Part shown: piece after piece, positions 25,653 to 35,958 of the stretch
How the letters are laid out: every line of letters starts with the position of its first letter
How positions within the stretch are numbered: the first letter of the stretch is position 1
Source: an uncultured Flammeovirgaceae bacterium
GTDB lineage: Bacteria > Bacteroidota > Bacteroidia > Cytophagales > Cyclobacteriaceae
DNA length: 56,344 nt
Reading direction: 5' to 3'
Assembly: GCA_913045135.1 (NCBI GenBank)
Contig: CAJWQD010000009.1
Coordinates: forward strand, 1 to 56,344
Notes under the pieces: generated by a model
Told to the model about the DNA's origin: nothing
The model's input: only the letters and a program-made list of their open reading frames with translations
The model's database searches: none
Made by a program: the position numbers and the translations under genes

Positions 25653-26722
25653 ATAAAAGAATCGCCTTTCGTGGCTTTGACATCGTTCACAAAAGACTTG
25701 AATTTGGCGGCATCGTCTTTTTTACAAATTAGTAGGACATCATCGAAATCAGCTACTAAATAACCTTCTAAGTCACTTATGACCAACAGTTTTTCTTTTT
25801 TACTTTTAATGTAATTGGATTTTGAGTTATAAAGCAAAGCTGTACTCTCAATGATATTGTTATTATCATCTTTCTCTATCAATTCATGCAATACATTCCA
25901 AGAACCCAGATCAGACCAGCCAAAATCACCTAATATGGTGAAGACATTATCAGCTTTTTCCATAATGGCATAGTCAATAGATATGGATTTACAATGAGAG
26001 TAAGCTTTTTCAATAAATGAGGCCTCTTTATCGGTGCCATAATGTTTTTGGCCAGCGGCGAATAAATCTGTCAATTCTTTTTGATGTTTTTCAAAGGCCT
26101 CAATTATGGCTGCAACGGATAATATAAAAATGCCTGCATTCCAAACAAATTCACCGGTGTCAATAAATTTTTTCGCTAAATCAATATCTGGTTTTTCAAT
26201 AAAAGTTTTTACTTTTTTAGCAATTGAATCTGAATGAGAATATTGAATGTAGCCATAGCCAGTTTCTGGTCGATGGGGTTTGATACCAATCGTCAAAAGT
26301 TTTTTGCTATCTGCAGCACAGTCTACTGCGTTTTGAATTACTTCAAGAAATGATTCGGGCTTAAATATGGCATGGTCTGAAGGGGTGATCACCAATAGGG
26401 CATTTGGATCTTTTTTTCGAATTTTATGTGCTGCATAAGCGATACAGGGGCCAGTATTTCTCTTGCTTGGCTCCAATAATATTTGGTCTGAGGGTAAGTC
26501 GGGTATTTGTAAAGAAATAAGATCTTTATACATTAAATTTGAAACAATCCATATTTGATCTTTAGTTACATACTTTAAAAAGCGATCATACGTCATTTGT
26601 AACAACGACCTTCCAGTATTTAAAATGTCTAAAAATTGCTTTGGTTTTTTATTGCGACTGTAGGGCCAAAAGCGAGTTCCCGTCCCACCAGCCATGATCA
26701 CAATATTTATTTTTTCATCCAT
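25649..26722 (-). CDS. Mannose-1-phosphate guanylyltransferase
   Basis: A 357-residue nucleotidyltransferase making GDP-mannose from mannose-1-phosphate and GTP. The nucleotide-binding motif GGTGTRFWPYSRNKKPKQFL (13-32) is diagnostic for the ManC/RfbM type, and FIEKPD and EFVWNAGIFI are the other family motifs. The length matches the short form without the C-terminal phosphomannose isomerase domain. GDP-mannose feeds surface glycan synthesis. It is convergent with rlmB and divergent from recQ. Confidence 0.92.
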   Translation of the reverse strand: MDEKINIVIMAGGTGTRFWPYSRNKKPKQFLDILNTGRSLLQMTYDRFLKYVTKDQIWIVSNLMYKDLISLQIPDLPSDQILLEPSKRNTGPCIAYAAHKIRKKDPNALLVITPSDHAIFKPESFLEVIQNAVDCAADSKKLLTIGIKPHRPETGYGYIQYSHSDSIAKKVKTFIEKPDIDLAKKFIDTGEFVWNAGIFILSVAAIIEAFEKHQKELTDLFAAGQKHYGTDKEASFIEKAYSHCKSISIDYAIMEKADNVFTILGDFGWSDLGSWNVLHELIEKDDNNNIIESTALLYNSKSNYIKSKKEKLLVISDLEGYLVADFDDVLLICKKDDAAKFKSFVNDVKATKGDSFI

Positions 26723-26902
26723 GTTAATTATTCTTTTCGATCAGTTCTCTTTTCACTAAATTTGATGAGTGTTTGTGGGTAGAGAGTAAGAATGGCTCAA
26801 ACCTTCAATTGATATTTCTTTTTTGTTTGAATAATTATATTTCAAGTGTAAATTAAGTATTCTAGTAATTTTTTACAGCTTAACCAGCCAAAAGATTAAA
26901 AA

Positions 26903-29086
26903 ATGATCGAAATAGCAAATACGTCAATTTTAAAAACTGATTTAAAAAGAGTTTTTGGATATGACGAATTTAGAGACAATCAAGAAAAAATTATTCATAA
27001 TATTTTAGCCGGTAAAAACACTTTTGTGATTATGCCTACTGGAGCAGGTAAGTCTTTGTGTTACCAATTACCCGCCATTATCAGTGAAGGAACAACCATT
27101 GTAATATCACCTTTGATTGCTTTGATGAAGAATCAGGTAGATCAAATGGTGTCTTTAGGAGTCAGTGCAAAGTTTCTTAACTCCACACTAACTAAAACAG
27201 AGATAAAAAAAGTAAAAAAAGAGGTCATTTCTGGAGAAGTCAAATTACTATATGTAGCCCCTGAATCCTTAATAAAACATGAAAATATTGATTTTTTAAA
27301 CCAGGCCAATATTGCTTTTGTGGCCATTGATGAAGTGCATTGTATTTCTGAATGGGGGCATGATTTTAGACCTGAGTATAGGAGAATTCGGGCTATTGTT
27401 TCTCAAATAGGGGAAATGCCTATTATGGCGCTGACAGCAACGGCTACTCCAAAGGTTCAATTGGACATAATGAAAAATTTAAATATGGAAGGGGCAAACC
27501 TTTTCAAGTCCTCTTTTAATAGGCCTAATCTTCAATATGAGGTGAAGCCCAAGCAACAAGCGAAGAAAATACTGATTAAATTTGTTAAAGAGCAGTATGG
27601 TAAGTCTGGTATCATCTATTGTTTGAGTAGAAAAAAGGTTGAAGAAATTGCTGAATTATTAAAAGTCAATGGCGTTAATGCTGCTCCTTATCATGCGGGT
27701 ATGGAAAGTCATCAGCGTATTGCAAATCAAGATGGCTTTCTTAATGAAGAAATAGATGTAATCGTTGCTACCATTGCTTTTGGGATGGGGATAGATAAGC
27801 CAGATGTCCGTTTTGTCATTCATTATGACGCACCTAAATCTATCGAAGGGTATTATCAAGAGACAGGAAGGGCTGGTAGAGATGGTATTAAAAGTACATG
27901 TCTGATGCTCTACAGCTATAATGATGTCCTCAAGCTTGAGAAATTCCAAAAAGATAAACCAGTTGCTGAACGTGAGAATTCAAAATTATTATTGGAGGAG
28001 ATCGCTTATTATGCGGAGTCCTCAGTATGCAGAAGGACTCAGTTATTGCATTATTTTGGTGAAAAATATGGCCAAGATAAATGTGGAATGTGTGATAATT
28101 GTCAATATCCAAAAGAGCAATTTGAAGGAGCAGAATATTTAAAAATTGTTATCAATGCAGTACTCAATACCCAAGAGCGATTCGAAATTAATCACATCGT
28201 TAACTTTATTTTAGGTAAAAAAAATCAGCATATCAAAAGTTGTGGTCATGATCAATTGCCAGGATTTGGATCAGGTACCGAGGAACAAGATCTCTTTTGG
28301 AAAGCTGTCCTGAGACAAGCCTTATTCAATCAATTATTGTTTAAAGATATTGATACACCAGGTATATTTAGGGTAGCATCTAAGGGTAAAAAATACCTTG
28401 AAAAAAGTTATTCTATTAAACTTACTCGAGATCATGAATATCAGACAGATGGTGAAGAAGAGGAAATAGAGAAATTAAAACCTAACCCTCAATCTTATGA
28501 TACTACATTATTTAATCTATTGAAGGGATTACGAAAAGCTGTAGCAAGGCAAAAATCTTTACCTCCTTATGTCATTTTTCAGGAACCTGCATTAGAAGAA
28601 ATGGCAACTTTTTATCCCTCTACTATCGAGAACTTAAGGATGATTATCGGTGTGGGAGAGAGTAAGGCTAGAAAATTTGGTAAGCCTTTTTTAGATTTGA
28701 TCAATCGATATGTGAATGATAATGATATTATGACGGCTTCCGATATTTTGATAAAATCTTCAGGAATTAAGTCTAGGAATAAGATCAGTATTATTAATCA
28801 AATTGACAAAAAATATGATTTGGAGGATATAGCATCCCTTTTAGGGATGACATATGAAATGCTTATAACGGAAATTGAGAATATTAGCGATTCAGGAACC
28901 AAATTGAATCTCAACTATTATTTAGACCATCTTTTGGATGATGAACGTCAAGACGATATTATTGATTATTTTCTAGGATCGGAGTCTGGTGATTTGGATC
29001 AAGCCATCATTGATTTGGAGGAGGATTATTCTGAGGATGAGATACGTTTAATGCGTATAAAATTCATGTCCGAATACGCACATTGA
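26903..29086 (+). CDS. recQ: ATP-dependent DNA helicase RecQ
   Basis: A 727-residue RecQ. The Walker A region is MPTGAGKSLC (44-53), the DExH box is DEVH (143-146) followed by the RecQ aromatic-rich loop WGHDFRPEYR, and motif VI is QETGRAGRDG. The zinc-binding RQC region (CRRTQLLHYFGE...CGMCDNC) and winged helix follow, then an HRDC domain (about 530-600). A further ~120 residues at the C-terminus are usual for the long Bacteroidota form. It unwinds DNA 3' to 5' in recombination and repair. purD follows after 43 bases. Confidence 0.95.
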   Translation: MIEIANTSILKTDLKRVFGYDEFRDNQEKIIHNILAGKNTFVIMPTGAGKSLCYQLPAIISEGTTIVISPLIALMKNQVDQMVSLGVSAKFLNSTLTKTEIKKVKKEVISGEVKLLYVAPESLIKHENIDFLNQANIAFVAIDEVHCISEWGHDFRPEYRRIRAIVSQIGEMPIMALTATATPKVQLDIMKNLNMEGANLFKSSFNRPNLQYEVKPKQQAKKILIKFVKEQYGKSGIIYCLSRKKVEEIAELLKVNGVNAAPYHAGMESHQRIANQDGFLNEEIDVIVATIAFGMGIDKPDVRFVIHYDAPKSIEGYYQETGRAGRDGIKSTCLMLYSYNDVLKLEKFQKDKPVAERENSKLLLEEIAYYAESSVCRRTQLLHYFGEKYGQDKCGMCDNCQYPKEQFEGAEYLKIVINAVLNTQERFEINHIVNFILGKKNQHIKSCGHDQLPGFGSGTEEQDLFWKAVLRQALFNQLLFKDIDTPGIFRVASKGKKYLEKSYSIKLTRDHEYQTDGEEEEIEKLKPNPQSYDTTLFNLLKGLRKAVARQKSLPPYVIFQEPALEEMATFYPSTIENLRMIIGVGESKARKFGKPFLDLINRYVNDNDIMTASDILIKSSGIKSRNKISIINQIDKKYDLEDIASLLGMTYEMLITEIENISDSGTKLNLNYYLDHLLDDERQDDIIDYFLGSESGDLDQAIIDLEEDYSEDEIRLMRIKFMSEYAH

Positions 29087-29129
29087 CTGAAGATTTAGGC
29101 CGCATAGCATATTACAAATAAATTTAAGA

Positions 29130-30413
29130 ATGAAAATATTGATACTAGGTTCGGGAGGTAGAGAGCATGCTTTGGCATGGAAGATAAATCAAAGTGACTT
29201 ATGCGATAAACTTTTTGTGACACCGGGTAATGGAGGAACTGCTGAAATTGCAACTAACTTATCATTGGGGGTGAACGATAAACCAGGGATATCGGATGCG
29301 CTTTTGCATCTAGGCATTGACCTATTAGTGATTGGGCCAGAAGATCCTTTGGTAAATGGGATGGTAGATTTTTTAAAAAAAGAGCCCAAGCTAAGGGATT
29401 TATTAATTATTGGTCCGAGTGCTGCGGGGGCATTGCTTGAGGGGAGTAAGAATTTTGCCAAAAAGTTTATGTTGAAGTATGGGATTCCTACCGCTGCTTC
29501 GGAAATATTTACCAAGGCAGACTTAGCGGCCGGTAAACAGTTTCTAGCAAGTCTTACCCCACCCTATGTACTTAAAGCAGATGGTTTGGCAGGAGGTAAA
29601 GGTGTAATCATCACTAAGGATCTTCATGAAGCTGAAGAAAGCCTAGAAAAACTTTTGAGTGGTCAGTTTGGAGCGGCGAGTGAAAATGTTTTGATAGAAG
29701 AATTTCTGGATGGTATTGAGTTGTCTTTATTTGTTTTGACAGATGGAGATACTTATATCATTCTACCTGAGGCAAAAGATTACAAAAGAATAAGTGAAGG
29801 AGATACAGGACCGAATACAGGAGGTATGGGGGCCGTATCACCGGTTTCTTTTGCAGATGCACATTTTATGAAAAAGGTGGAAGATAAAATTGTTGCTCCA
29901 ACTATTGAAGGGATTAAATCCGAAGGATTTGATTACAATGGTTTTGTGTTTTTTGGTTTAATTAAAATCGATGACGAACCTATGGTAATTGAATATAATG
30001 TTCGAATGGGTGATCCTGAAACTCAAGTAGTTATGCCAAGGATAAAATCAGACATTGTACCGTTATTGGTGGCAACTGCTCAGGGGAAGTTATCCGATGT
30101 CTCTGTAACTTTTGAAAAAAATGCAGTGGCTACGGTTGTGTTGGTCTCGGCAGGTTACCCTGGACCTTATGAATCAGGAGAAAGGATTATAATAGCATCC
30201 AAAGAGGATAAAAATATGATTCCGTTTCATGCCGGAACTATTCAAAAAGATGATACTTTACTTACCGATGGTGGGCGTGTATTAGCCATCACTGGATTGG
30301 GTAATCAATTAAGGGAGGCTTTGACCAATAGTTATGAGGGTGTCGTGTCTGTAAAGTGGAGAGGCATGAATTACAGAAAGGATATCGGGTTTGATTTAAC
30401 AAAATCATTTTGA
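29130..30413 (+). CDS. purD: Phosphoribosylamine-glycine ligase
   Basis: A 427-residue GARS enzyme of purine synthesis, joining phosphoribosylamine and glycine with ATP. It starts MKILILGSGGREHALAWK, contains the ATP-grasp stretch VLKADGLAGGKGVI (about 148-161), the signature EYNVRMGDPETQV and GPNTGGMGAVSP. The length is normal. It lies between recQ and gldH with no sign of a purine operon. Confidence 0.96.
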   Translation: MKILILGSGGREHALAWKINQSDLCDKLFVTPGNGGTAEIATNLSLGVNDKPGISDALLHLGIDLLVIGPEDPLVNGMVDFLKKEPKLRDLLIIGPSAAGALLEGSKNFAKKFMLKYGIPTAASEIFTKADLAAGKQFLASLTPPYVLKADGLAGGKGVIITKDLHEAEESLEKLLSGQFGAASENVLIEEFLDGIELSLFVLTDGDTYIILPEAKDYKRISEGDTGPNTGGMGAVSPVSFADAHFMKKVEDKIVAPTIEGIKSEGFDYNGFVFFGLIKIDDEPMVIEYNVRMGDPETQVVMPRIKSDIVPLLVATAQGKLSDVSVTFEKNAVATVVLVSAGYPGPYESGERIIIASKEDKNMIPFHAGTIQKDDTLLTDGGRVLAITGLGNQLREALTNSYEGVVSVKWRGMNYRKDIGFDLTKSF

Positions 30414-30472
30414 ATGGATTAAATTTAGAATGGCTATTTGAGATTTATTCTGAGAATTTGAAATTAAAAAAA

Positions 30473-30937
30473 ATGATGAGGATTTTTTGTTTATCTATTT
30501 TGTTCGCCATTTTAGGTTGTGATAGCGATCGAATTTTCGAAGAGTATATTGATTTGAAAGGGATCTGGCCTCAACAATCAAGTCAGTTATTTGAGTTTGA
30601 TATTATAGATTCTGAAATACCGTATCATATCACAGGAATGGTAAGAAATAAAAACAGTTATGCCTTTAACAATTTGTATGTTAAATATGAGCTGTTTTAT
30701 GAAGACAGTCTGATCAAAACAGGTTTAACTGAGGTTATTTTGTTTGAACCCAAAACCGGGAAGCCTTTGGGTACAGGTATGGGGAGTACCTTTGATCGCA
30801 ATTTTGATTTTATCAAATCGTATACTTTTGAAGCTTCTGGGCATTATAGGATGAAGATAACACAATTTATGCGATTAGATACGCTGCAGGATATTGATCA
30901 AATTGGTGTGAGGGTAGCGGCTGTTGCTCAACCATAA
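30473..30937 (+). CDS. gldH: Gliding motility lipoprotein GldH
   Basis: A 154-residue lipoprotein I recognise as GldH: the leader MMRIFCLSILFAILGCDSD ends at its Cys, and the body carries family features (IFEEYIDL, KNSYAFNNLYVKYELF, EPKTGKPLGTGMGSTFDRNF, MKITQFMRLDTL). GldH is required for Bacteroidota gliding and is linked to stability of the GldK-N/T9SS machinery. The ATG at 30473 is chosen because it opens the lipoprotein leader; an in-frame ATG at 30410 overlapping purD would add 21 unlikely residues. A second ATG at 30476 is equally good. Confidence 0.88.
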   Translation: MMRIFCLSILFAILGCDSDRIFEEYIDLKGIWPQQSSQLFEFDIIDSEIPYHITGMVRNKNSYAFNNLYVKYELFYEDSLIKTGLTEVILFEPKTGKPLGTGMGSTFDRNFDFIKSYTFEASGHYRMKITQFMRLDTLQDIDQIGVRVAAVAQP

Positions 30938-31272
30938 TTCAGGGAATAAATTGCTTTATTTTAATTGAGTATTTATTTAAGATTTCCAAGATTCACGGCT
31001 ATGAAATGCGATATTTATTCAATTTATGCATTTGGGCCATTAAAATAGCATATTTGTAGGTAATTACTATCTCAAAGAAAGATAGATGATTAAGATAGTT
31101 TAATCAATTAATCCATTGGCCTCTGTTTTTGGAATCACATTTGATCAATTATAAATATCCTAATTTTTTCATCAATCATTAACTTAATCATATCTTTTAT
31201 ATAAGAATTTTGTTATTAATGTTTAATTTAAAAAACATTGACGCTATTTTTGCCATTCATTTATTCTTTTCC
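30938..31272. other. Intergenic region upstream of hemA
   Basis: About 335 bases between gldH and hemA. A short AT-only stem (AATAAA-TTGC-TTTATT, 30945-30960) follows gldH and is a weak terminator candidate. A CATATTTG element at 31049-31056, one base off the -7 consensus, could drive hemA. Confidence 0.4.
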
Positions 31273-32532
31273 ATGTACGAGAGTTTGAAAGTTATTGGTT
31301 TATCTCATGATTCATCGCCCATTGCGATCAGAGAGCTAGTGACTTTTTCCGAAAATGAAAACAGAAATTTTCTAGACAGAATGCGCGAAGTTTTCAACTT
31401 GGATGAAGCTTTTATTCTTTCAACTTGTAATCGTACTGAGATCTATTATATTTCAGACATAGATTTGTCTAATCCAATTTTAAACTTATTGAAATTTGAA
31501 AAAGGTATTGATTATGGCATTGATTCCTATTTTTGGAAAAAAGAGAATTTATCGGCTTTACGACATTTATTTAGAGTAGCCCTAGGGCTAGAAGCTAAGG
31601 TTCTGGGAGATATTCAAATTTCCAATCAAGTAAAAAAGGCTTATCAATGTTCTGCTGATCAGCATCTTTCTGGCCCATTTTTTCACCGGGTCATGCACAC
31701 TATTTTTTTTGCAAATAAAAGAGTTGTTCAAGAGACTGTTTTTAGAGACGGTGCCGCCTCTGTATCATATGCTTGCGTAGGTTTAGTGCAGCAGTTCATT
31801 CAAAATTTCTCAGATCCCAAAATTTTGATTTTAGGATTAGGTGAAATCGGACGAGACGTCATGGATAATATGGAGGATTTGAGTGCCTCAATTACCTTGG
31901 TAAATCGAAGTGCTCATATTACCCAAGTACTGGCTCAGCAGTATGGTTATGAGGTACTTCCTTATGATGACCTGCTCTCAAAACTAACCGAATTTGATGT
32001 TATCATATCTTCGGCCCAAGTACCAGAGCCTATAATCATGAAGAATCACATTACAAGACAATTATTGTCTCAAAAACTATTTATTGACCTAGCTGTTCCC
32101 AGGAGTATAGATTCTGAACTGGATACTATAGATGGAGTTATATTGTACAATATTGATCAAATAGAAGAACAAACTTCAGGTATAATTGAGCGTAGAAGAG
32201 TAGCCATAACAGAAGTTGAGCAGATTTTAAATGAGACGATTGAGGAATTGAAAAATTGGTCTTTGGAAATGGAGCTATCTCCAACCATTAAAAAACTGAA
32301 AAAAACTTTAGAAGAGATAAGAAAAGAGGAAATTTCCCGATATATGGGTAAGACAACAGAAGTTGAGCAAGATTTAATTGATAAAGTTACCAAAAGCATT
32401 GTTCAAAAAGTAATCAAACTTCCCGTGCTTCAGTTGAAGGCCGCTTGCAAAAGGGGGGAAGCCGAAACATTGGTAGAGGTGCTCAATGATCTATTTAACC
32501 TCGAAAAAGATGAATTAATTTCTAAAGACTAA
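31273..32532 (+). CDS. hemA: Glutamyl-tRNA reductase
   Basis: A 419-residue HemA, the first committed enzyme of C5-pathway tetrapyrrole synthesis, reducing glutamyl-tRNA to glutamate-1-semialdehyde with NADPH. The catalytic Cys52 is in STCNRTE. The NADPH fold has ILILGLGEIGRDV, and the C-terminal helical dimerisation domain is complete. The ATG at 31273 is chosen because MYESLKVIGLSH is the normal N-terminus; the frame stays open upstream to a TTG at 31210. The WG-repeat gene follows 3 bases after the stop. Confidence 0.93.
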   Translation: MYESLKVIGLSHDSSPIAIRELVTFSENENRNFLDRMREVFNLDEAFILSTCNRTEIYYISDIDLSNPILNLLKFEKGIDYGIDSYFWKKENLSALRHLFRVALGLEAKVLGDIQISNQVKKAYQCSADQHLSGPFFHRVMHTIFFANKRVVQETVFRDGAASVSYACVGLVQQFIQNFSDPKILILGLGEIGRDVMDNMEDLSASITLVNRSAHITQVLAQQYGYEVLPYDDLLSKLTEFDVIISSAQVPEPIIMKNHITRQLLSQKLFIDLAVPRSIDSELDTIDGVILYNIDQIEEQTSGIIERRRVAITEVEQILNETIEELKNWSLEMELSPTIKKLKKTLEEIRKEEISRYMGKTTEVEQDLIDKVTKSIVQKVIKLPVLQLKAACKRGEAETLVEVLNDLFNLEKDELISKD

Positions 32533-32535
32533 CAT

Positions 32536-34716
32536 TTGATTGTCAGACTCGACATTCGTTATATTTTTACTCTTTTTGTCGCATTTCTTTTTCATATTGG
32601 ATTTTCCCAAGTTCCGTACAGCCTAATAAAAAAAGAAGGCTATTATGGGCTAAAAGATGATGAAGGGACTATTGTTATTGCCCCCGTATACGATCAAATT
32701 GGGTGGTCAAATGGGGATTTTGAGTTGGTGGATAACCTGATTGGCTATTCCTATCGTGGAAAGTGGGGTTTATTAAATATTAAAAACAAAAAAACCTCTC
32801 CAGCTATTTATTATAAATTGTCGGTGATTGAAGGAGGAAATATTCTCGCTTCCATCAAGGGAAATTTAAGTAATCAATTATTTTACGGCATTATTGATTC
32901 AAAAGGGTCTATCAAGATTAGTTGCAACTATTTTTCAATTAAGCCTGTATCTACAGGTTATTTAACTTCAACTTATGACTATGGAGTTATAAAAAAGGGA
33001 TTTTACGACAAGGATTTTAATGTAATTTTATCACCCATAAACAAAGAAATAAAAGTTGTTAATAAACGTGTGATAATGGCTCAAAATTTTTTAAATAAAT
33101 GGTCTTTATTTCGAATAGACGGAATAGACAGTCCATTCCAAAATTATGATCAATTTGCAATTATTGCTGACGGGATCACTGTGGAAAAAGGGGGTAAATA
33201 TGGGCTATTAGATTTAGGGGGAGAGTCTGTACTGCTCGAAACTGAATACAAACAAATAAGTGGAGAAAAAGAAGTACTCAATTTTCCCTTATGGGAGGTA
33301 AGAAATTTTAATTTAAAAGAGGTAATCAAAGTAAAAGCAGATTCTCTTGGATTCGATACTGATACTCTTATGGCTTATTTTAATGGGAGCAAAGAACGGT
33401 TGGTTGACCCAAACTCAAATGAGTTTATAAGAGGTGATCAAAAGTCATATGCTCAAACAGATGGTTTTATTTTGACTCATCTCCAGCGATCGAATACTTG
33501 GTCAGTTATCAATCCTGAAGGGGATCTGATTATTTTTGGAAAAGATTCAATTTGTTATGACCCCCCTTTTTTTTACATTTTTTTGAAGGGGAAATGGGAG
33601 ATTTATAATCAATTTGGCTCACAGGTTTCAGATAAAGCTTATCAGAACATTTCTACTCAGTTATTTTCGATGATTCCGGTTAAAAATCATCATTTTTGGG
33701 GCTTTTTAGATTTTAAAGGGGATGAAATAGTTTCTTTAAAATATGATTCGATAGGAAAAGGTTACAATAATAAAATAGCTATTAATTATTTAGGTAAATG
33801 GGGAGTGATAAATCTTTTTGAACATTGGACTGTACCTCCTATATTTGATGAAATAGCTATTGGTGCATATGGTATAATTACTAAGAGCAAAAAAACGACT
33901 TCACTCCTTAGTTTCGAAGGTGATGTCTTGTATGAGATTATTGGAGATATCTTTGATCATGGTTCCTATTTAGAAATAAGAACTATAACTAAACAAAAGG
34001 GTATCATATCTCTTCAAGGGGACATTGTTTTAGATCCATTTTACGATGCAGTTGGCAAAGTAGGTAATCTTTTTTGGGCAAAAGACAGTCTTGGCACAGT
34101 ACTTTTAGATAAATCAGGGGAATACCTCATCCCACCAGAGAATGGTATCAGTGAAGTGCTTAATTATTGTGCAGAGCTTTATATGATAAAAAAAGATGGG
34201 AAGTATGGTTTTATTAATGAAAATGGCAATCTATGGATAGCCAATCGTTATGATAGTTTACTTTGCTTCTCTGATCAGCGCTGTGGCTATAAATTAGGGG
34301 ATAAATGGGGATTTATAGATAAGCAAGAGAGATTAATTGTTCAGCCGATATATGACCAAGTATTCTCATATAAGGAAGGTGTGGCGGTCATAATGCAAAA
34401 AGGAAAATTTGGTCTAATAGATCCCGCCGGTAAGCTCATTCTTTCATTAAAATATGTAAGTATTGATCCTTCGCTTGGTAATTATATACTTAAAAATGTC
34501 AATGGAGATATTGGAATTGCAAATGCTTCAGGAGATATGATGTTGAGGACCAATTATGAAGATATCATCCCCATTGGGGGAGAATTATTGGTTGTCAACC
34601 AAGACGATAGGGTCGGATTAATGAATTATGGAGGCTATATGAAACTGGACTTAAAATATGCTTCAATAGAAAGAAAAAATCAATATATAATAATAAGGCA
34701 TTTACCTAACGAATAA
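32536..34716 (+). CDS. WG-repeat (KWG) secreted protein
   Basis: A 726-residue exported protein built almost entirely of WG/KWG repeats of about 30-40 residues, for example GYYGLKDDEGTIVIAPVYDQ, KYGFINENGNLWIANRYDS, KWGFIDKQERLIVQPIYDQ and KFGLIDPAGKLI. These stack into beta-rich, probably propeller-like structures; function is generally unknown. The start is TTG at 32536, since no ATG precedes the signal peptide (YIFTLFVAFLFHIGFSQ) and the upstream stop is 3 bases away. Coupling to hemA is likely. The 3' end overlaps the convergent M16 gene by 15 bases. Confidence 0.88.
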   Translation: MIVRLDIRYIFTLFVAFLFHIGFSQVPYSLIKKEGYYGLKDDEGTIVIAPVYDQIGWSNGDFELVDNLIGYSYRGKWGLLNIKNKKTSPAIYYKLSVIEGGNILASIKGNLSNQLFYGIIDSKGSIKISCNYFSIKPVSTGYLTSTYDYGVIKKGFYDKDFNVILSPINKEIKVVNKRVIMAQNFLNKWSLFRIDGIDSPFQNYDQFAIIADGITVEKGGKYGLLDLGGESVLLETEYKQISGEKEVLNFPLWEVRNFNLKEVIKVKADSLGFDTDTLMAYFNGSKERLVDPNSNEFIRGDQKSYAQTDGFILTHLQRSNTWSVINPEGDLIIFGKDSICYDPPFFYIFLKGKWEIYNQFGSQVSDKAYQNISTQLFSMIPVKNHHFWGFLDFKGDEIVSLKYDSIGKGYNNKIAINYLGKWGVINLFEHWTVPPIFDEIAIGAYGIITKSKKTTSLLSFEGDVLYEIIGDIFDHGSYLEIRTITKQKGIISLQGDIVLDPFYDAVGKVGNLFWAKDSLGTVLLDKSGEYLIPPENGISEVLNYCAELYMIKKDGKYGFINENGNLWIANRYDSLLCFSDQRCGYKLGDKWGFIDKQERLIVQPIYDQVFSYKEGVAVIMQKGKFGLIDPAGKLILSLKYVSIDPSLGNYILKNVNGDIGIANASGDMMLRTNYEDIIPIGGELLVVNQDDRVGLMNYGGYMKLDLKYASIERKNQYIIIRHLPNE

Positions 34717-35958
34717 TGATGATTTCTCCGGATCTAGATAATATTTTTGTATCATTTCCGATATGTCTCTAGGACAAATGGTATCTATGGTCTTTAAATA
34801 ATTTGTTAAAAATTGTATGGTTATATCATTCACAAAAAGTAGGGTATACATAGAGGCAACATCTAAGATAGAATTCATAGAGCTGAGAAATTTTCCTTTA
34901 AGGAAATTTTTGAGCATGTCAACTTCTGCTGAAGAGGGAAATTTTTGAGCAAGTTCAGTTATGATTTTGTGAATGGCTTCTAGCGAATGTTCAGCATTAT
35001 CATTTTTTATTTCTGTTGAGATTATCCAATAAGAAGCATGCTGAGCGTGTGTAAAGGATGAATAAACTCCATAAGTTAATCCCTTTTCTTCTCTTAATTT
35101 TTTCATGAGGCGGGATCCAAAAAACCCACCTAAAAGTTTGTTGGCTATTGTTAATTTATGAATTTCTGGATGTCCTCTTTGGATAGTTTGGGCACCTAAT
35201 CTGAGCGAGGCCTGCACACTATTTGAGCGTTCGATGGTTTGGTGATCGTAGTTTGGGCGGATTTTGAAATGAGGTATTTGTTGGCTATTCTTATTTATAA
35301 TATCTAAAAGTAGCGCTGTTTTCTCGATAATATTTTGATCAATATCTCCACAAAGTACCACTTTGGGGTCTTTCTGGAATTGTAATTGAAAAAATTCTTT
35401 AATTTCAAAAAGAGATCTCTCATTGATCTCTTCCTCTTTTAAAGAGCGACCATAAGGATGACTTCTGCCAAATAGTAATTGCTTAAAGTATGAAGAAGCA
35501 AAATAGTTATTTTTTGCAAGTTGCATCTTTATTTGTTTCGTTTTTAAATTCTTAATCACCTCAAACTCATATGTAGGAAAGGAGGGTGTCAAAAGTATTT
35601 CTTGAAGTAAGGCAAGACTTGAGTAAATATGTTTTTGAACGGCAAAAAGACGAATACGAGAGTCATCAACTGTAGTTTGAATTTCTATGTGAGCACCCAT
35701 ATATTCAAAGGCCAACGCTATTTCTTCCCCATTTTTTGAAGTAGTCCCCTCTAGGAGCATTTTACCTGTCAAAAAAGCAATACCAGGATTTTTTTCAAAC
35801 CAGCTACCACTGCGGAAAATAATTTCTATTGAGCAAATGGGATGTTGTTTGTTTGGAATTATAAGACCATCAATAAGACCATTCAATATAACTTTACGGT
35901 AGTTTCTAAAATTAAAATCTTTTACAGGAAAAGATGCAGGCGCAAGAGTCCGATCCAT
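34702..35958 (-). CDS. M16 family protein, catalytically inactive
   Basis: A 418-residue M16 (insulinase/mitochondrial processing peptidase) fold protein with both halves present. The zinc motif HxxEH is absent: the equivalent stretch reads AFLTGKMLLEGT (61-72). The arginine/tyrosine region of the second domain is present (LREEKGLTYGVYSSF). Such proteins are usually the non-catalytic partner of an active M16 subunit, but no active partner is in the window. Its ATG shares one base with the porV stop (TAATG), so it belongs to the porU-porV transcript. No signal peptide. Confidence 0.88.
   Translation of the reverse strand: MDRTLAPASFPVKDFNFRNYRKVILNGLIDGLIIPNKQHPICSIEIIFRSGSWFEKNPGIAFLTGKMLLEGTTSKNGEEIALAFEYMGAHIEIQTTVDDSRIRLFAVQKHIYSSLALLQEILLTPSFPTYEFEVIKNLKTKQIKMQLAKNNYFASSYFKQLLFGRSHPYGRSLKEEEINERSLFEIKEFFQLQFQKDPKVVLCGDIDQNIIEKTALLLDIINKNSQQIPHFKIRPNYDHQTIERSNSVQASLRLGAQTIQRGHPEIHKLTIANKLLGGFFGSRLMKKLREEKGLTYGVYSSFTHAQHASYWIISTEIKNDNAEHSLEAIHKIITELAQKFPSSAEVDMLKNFLKGKFLSSMNSILDVASMYTLLFVNDITIQFLTNYLKTIDTICPRDISEMIQKYYLDPEKSSLFVR

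Noticed and set aside
32925-32940. GTTGCAAC near-palindrome inside the WG-repeat gene
   Set aside because: Half arms do not match TGCAACA-N-TGTTGCA and it lies deep inside a coding region.
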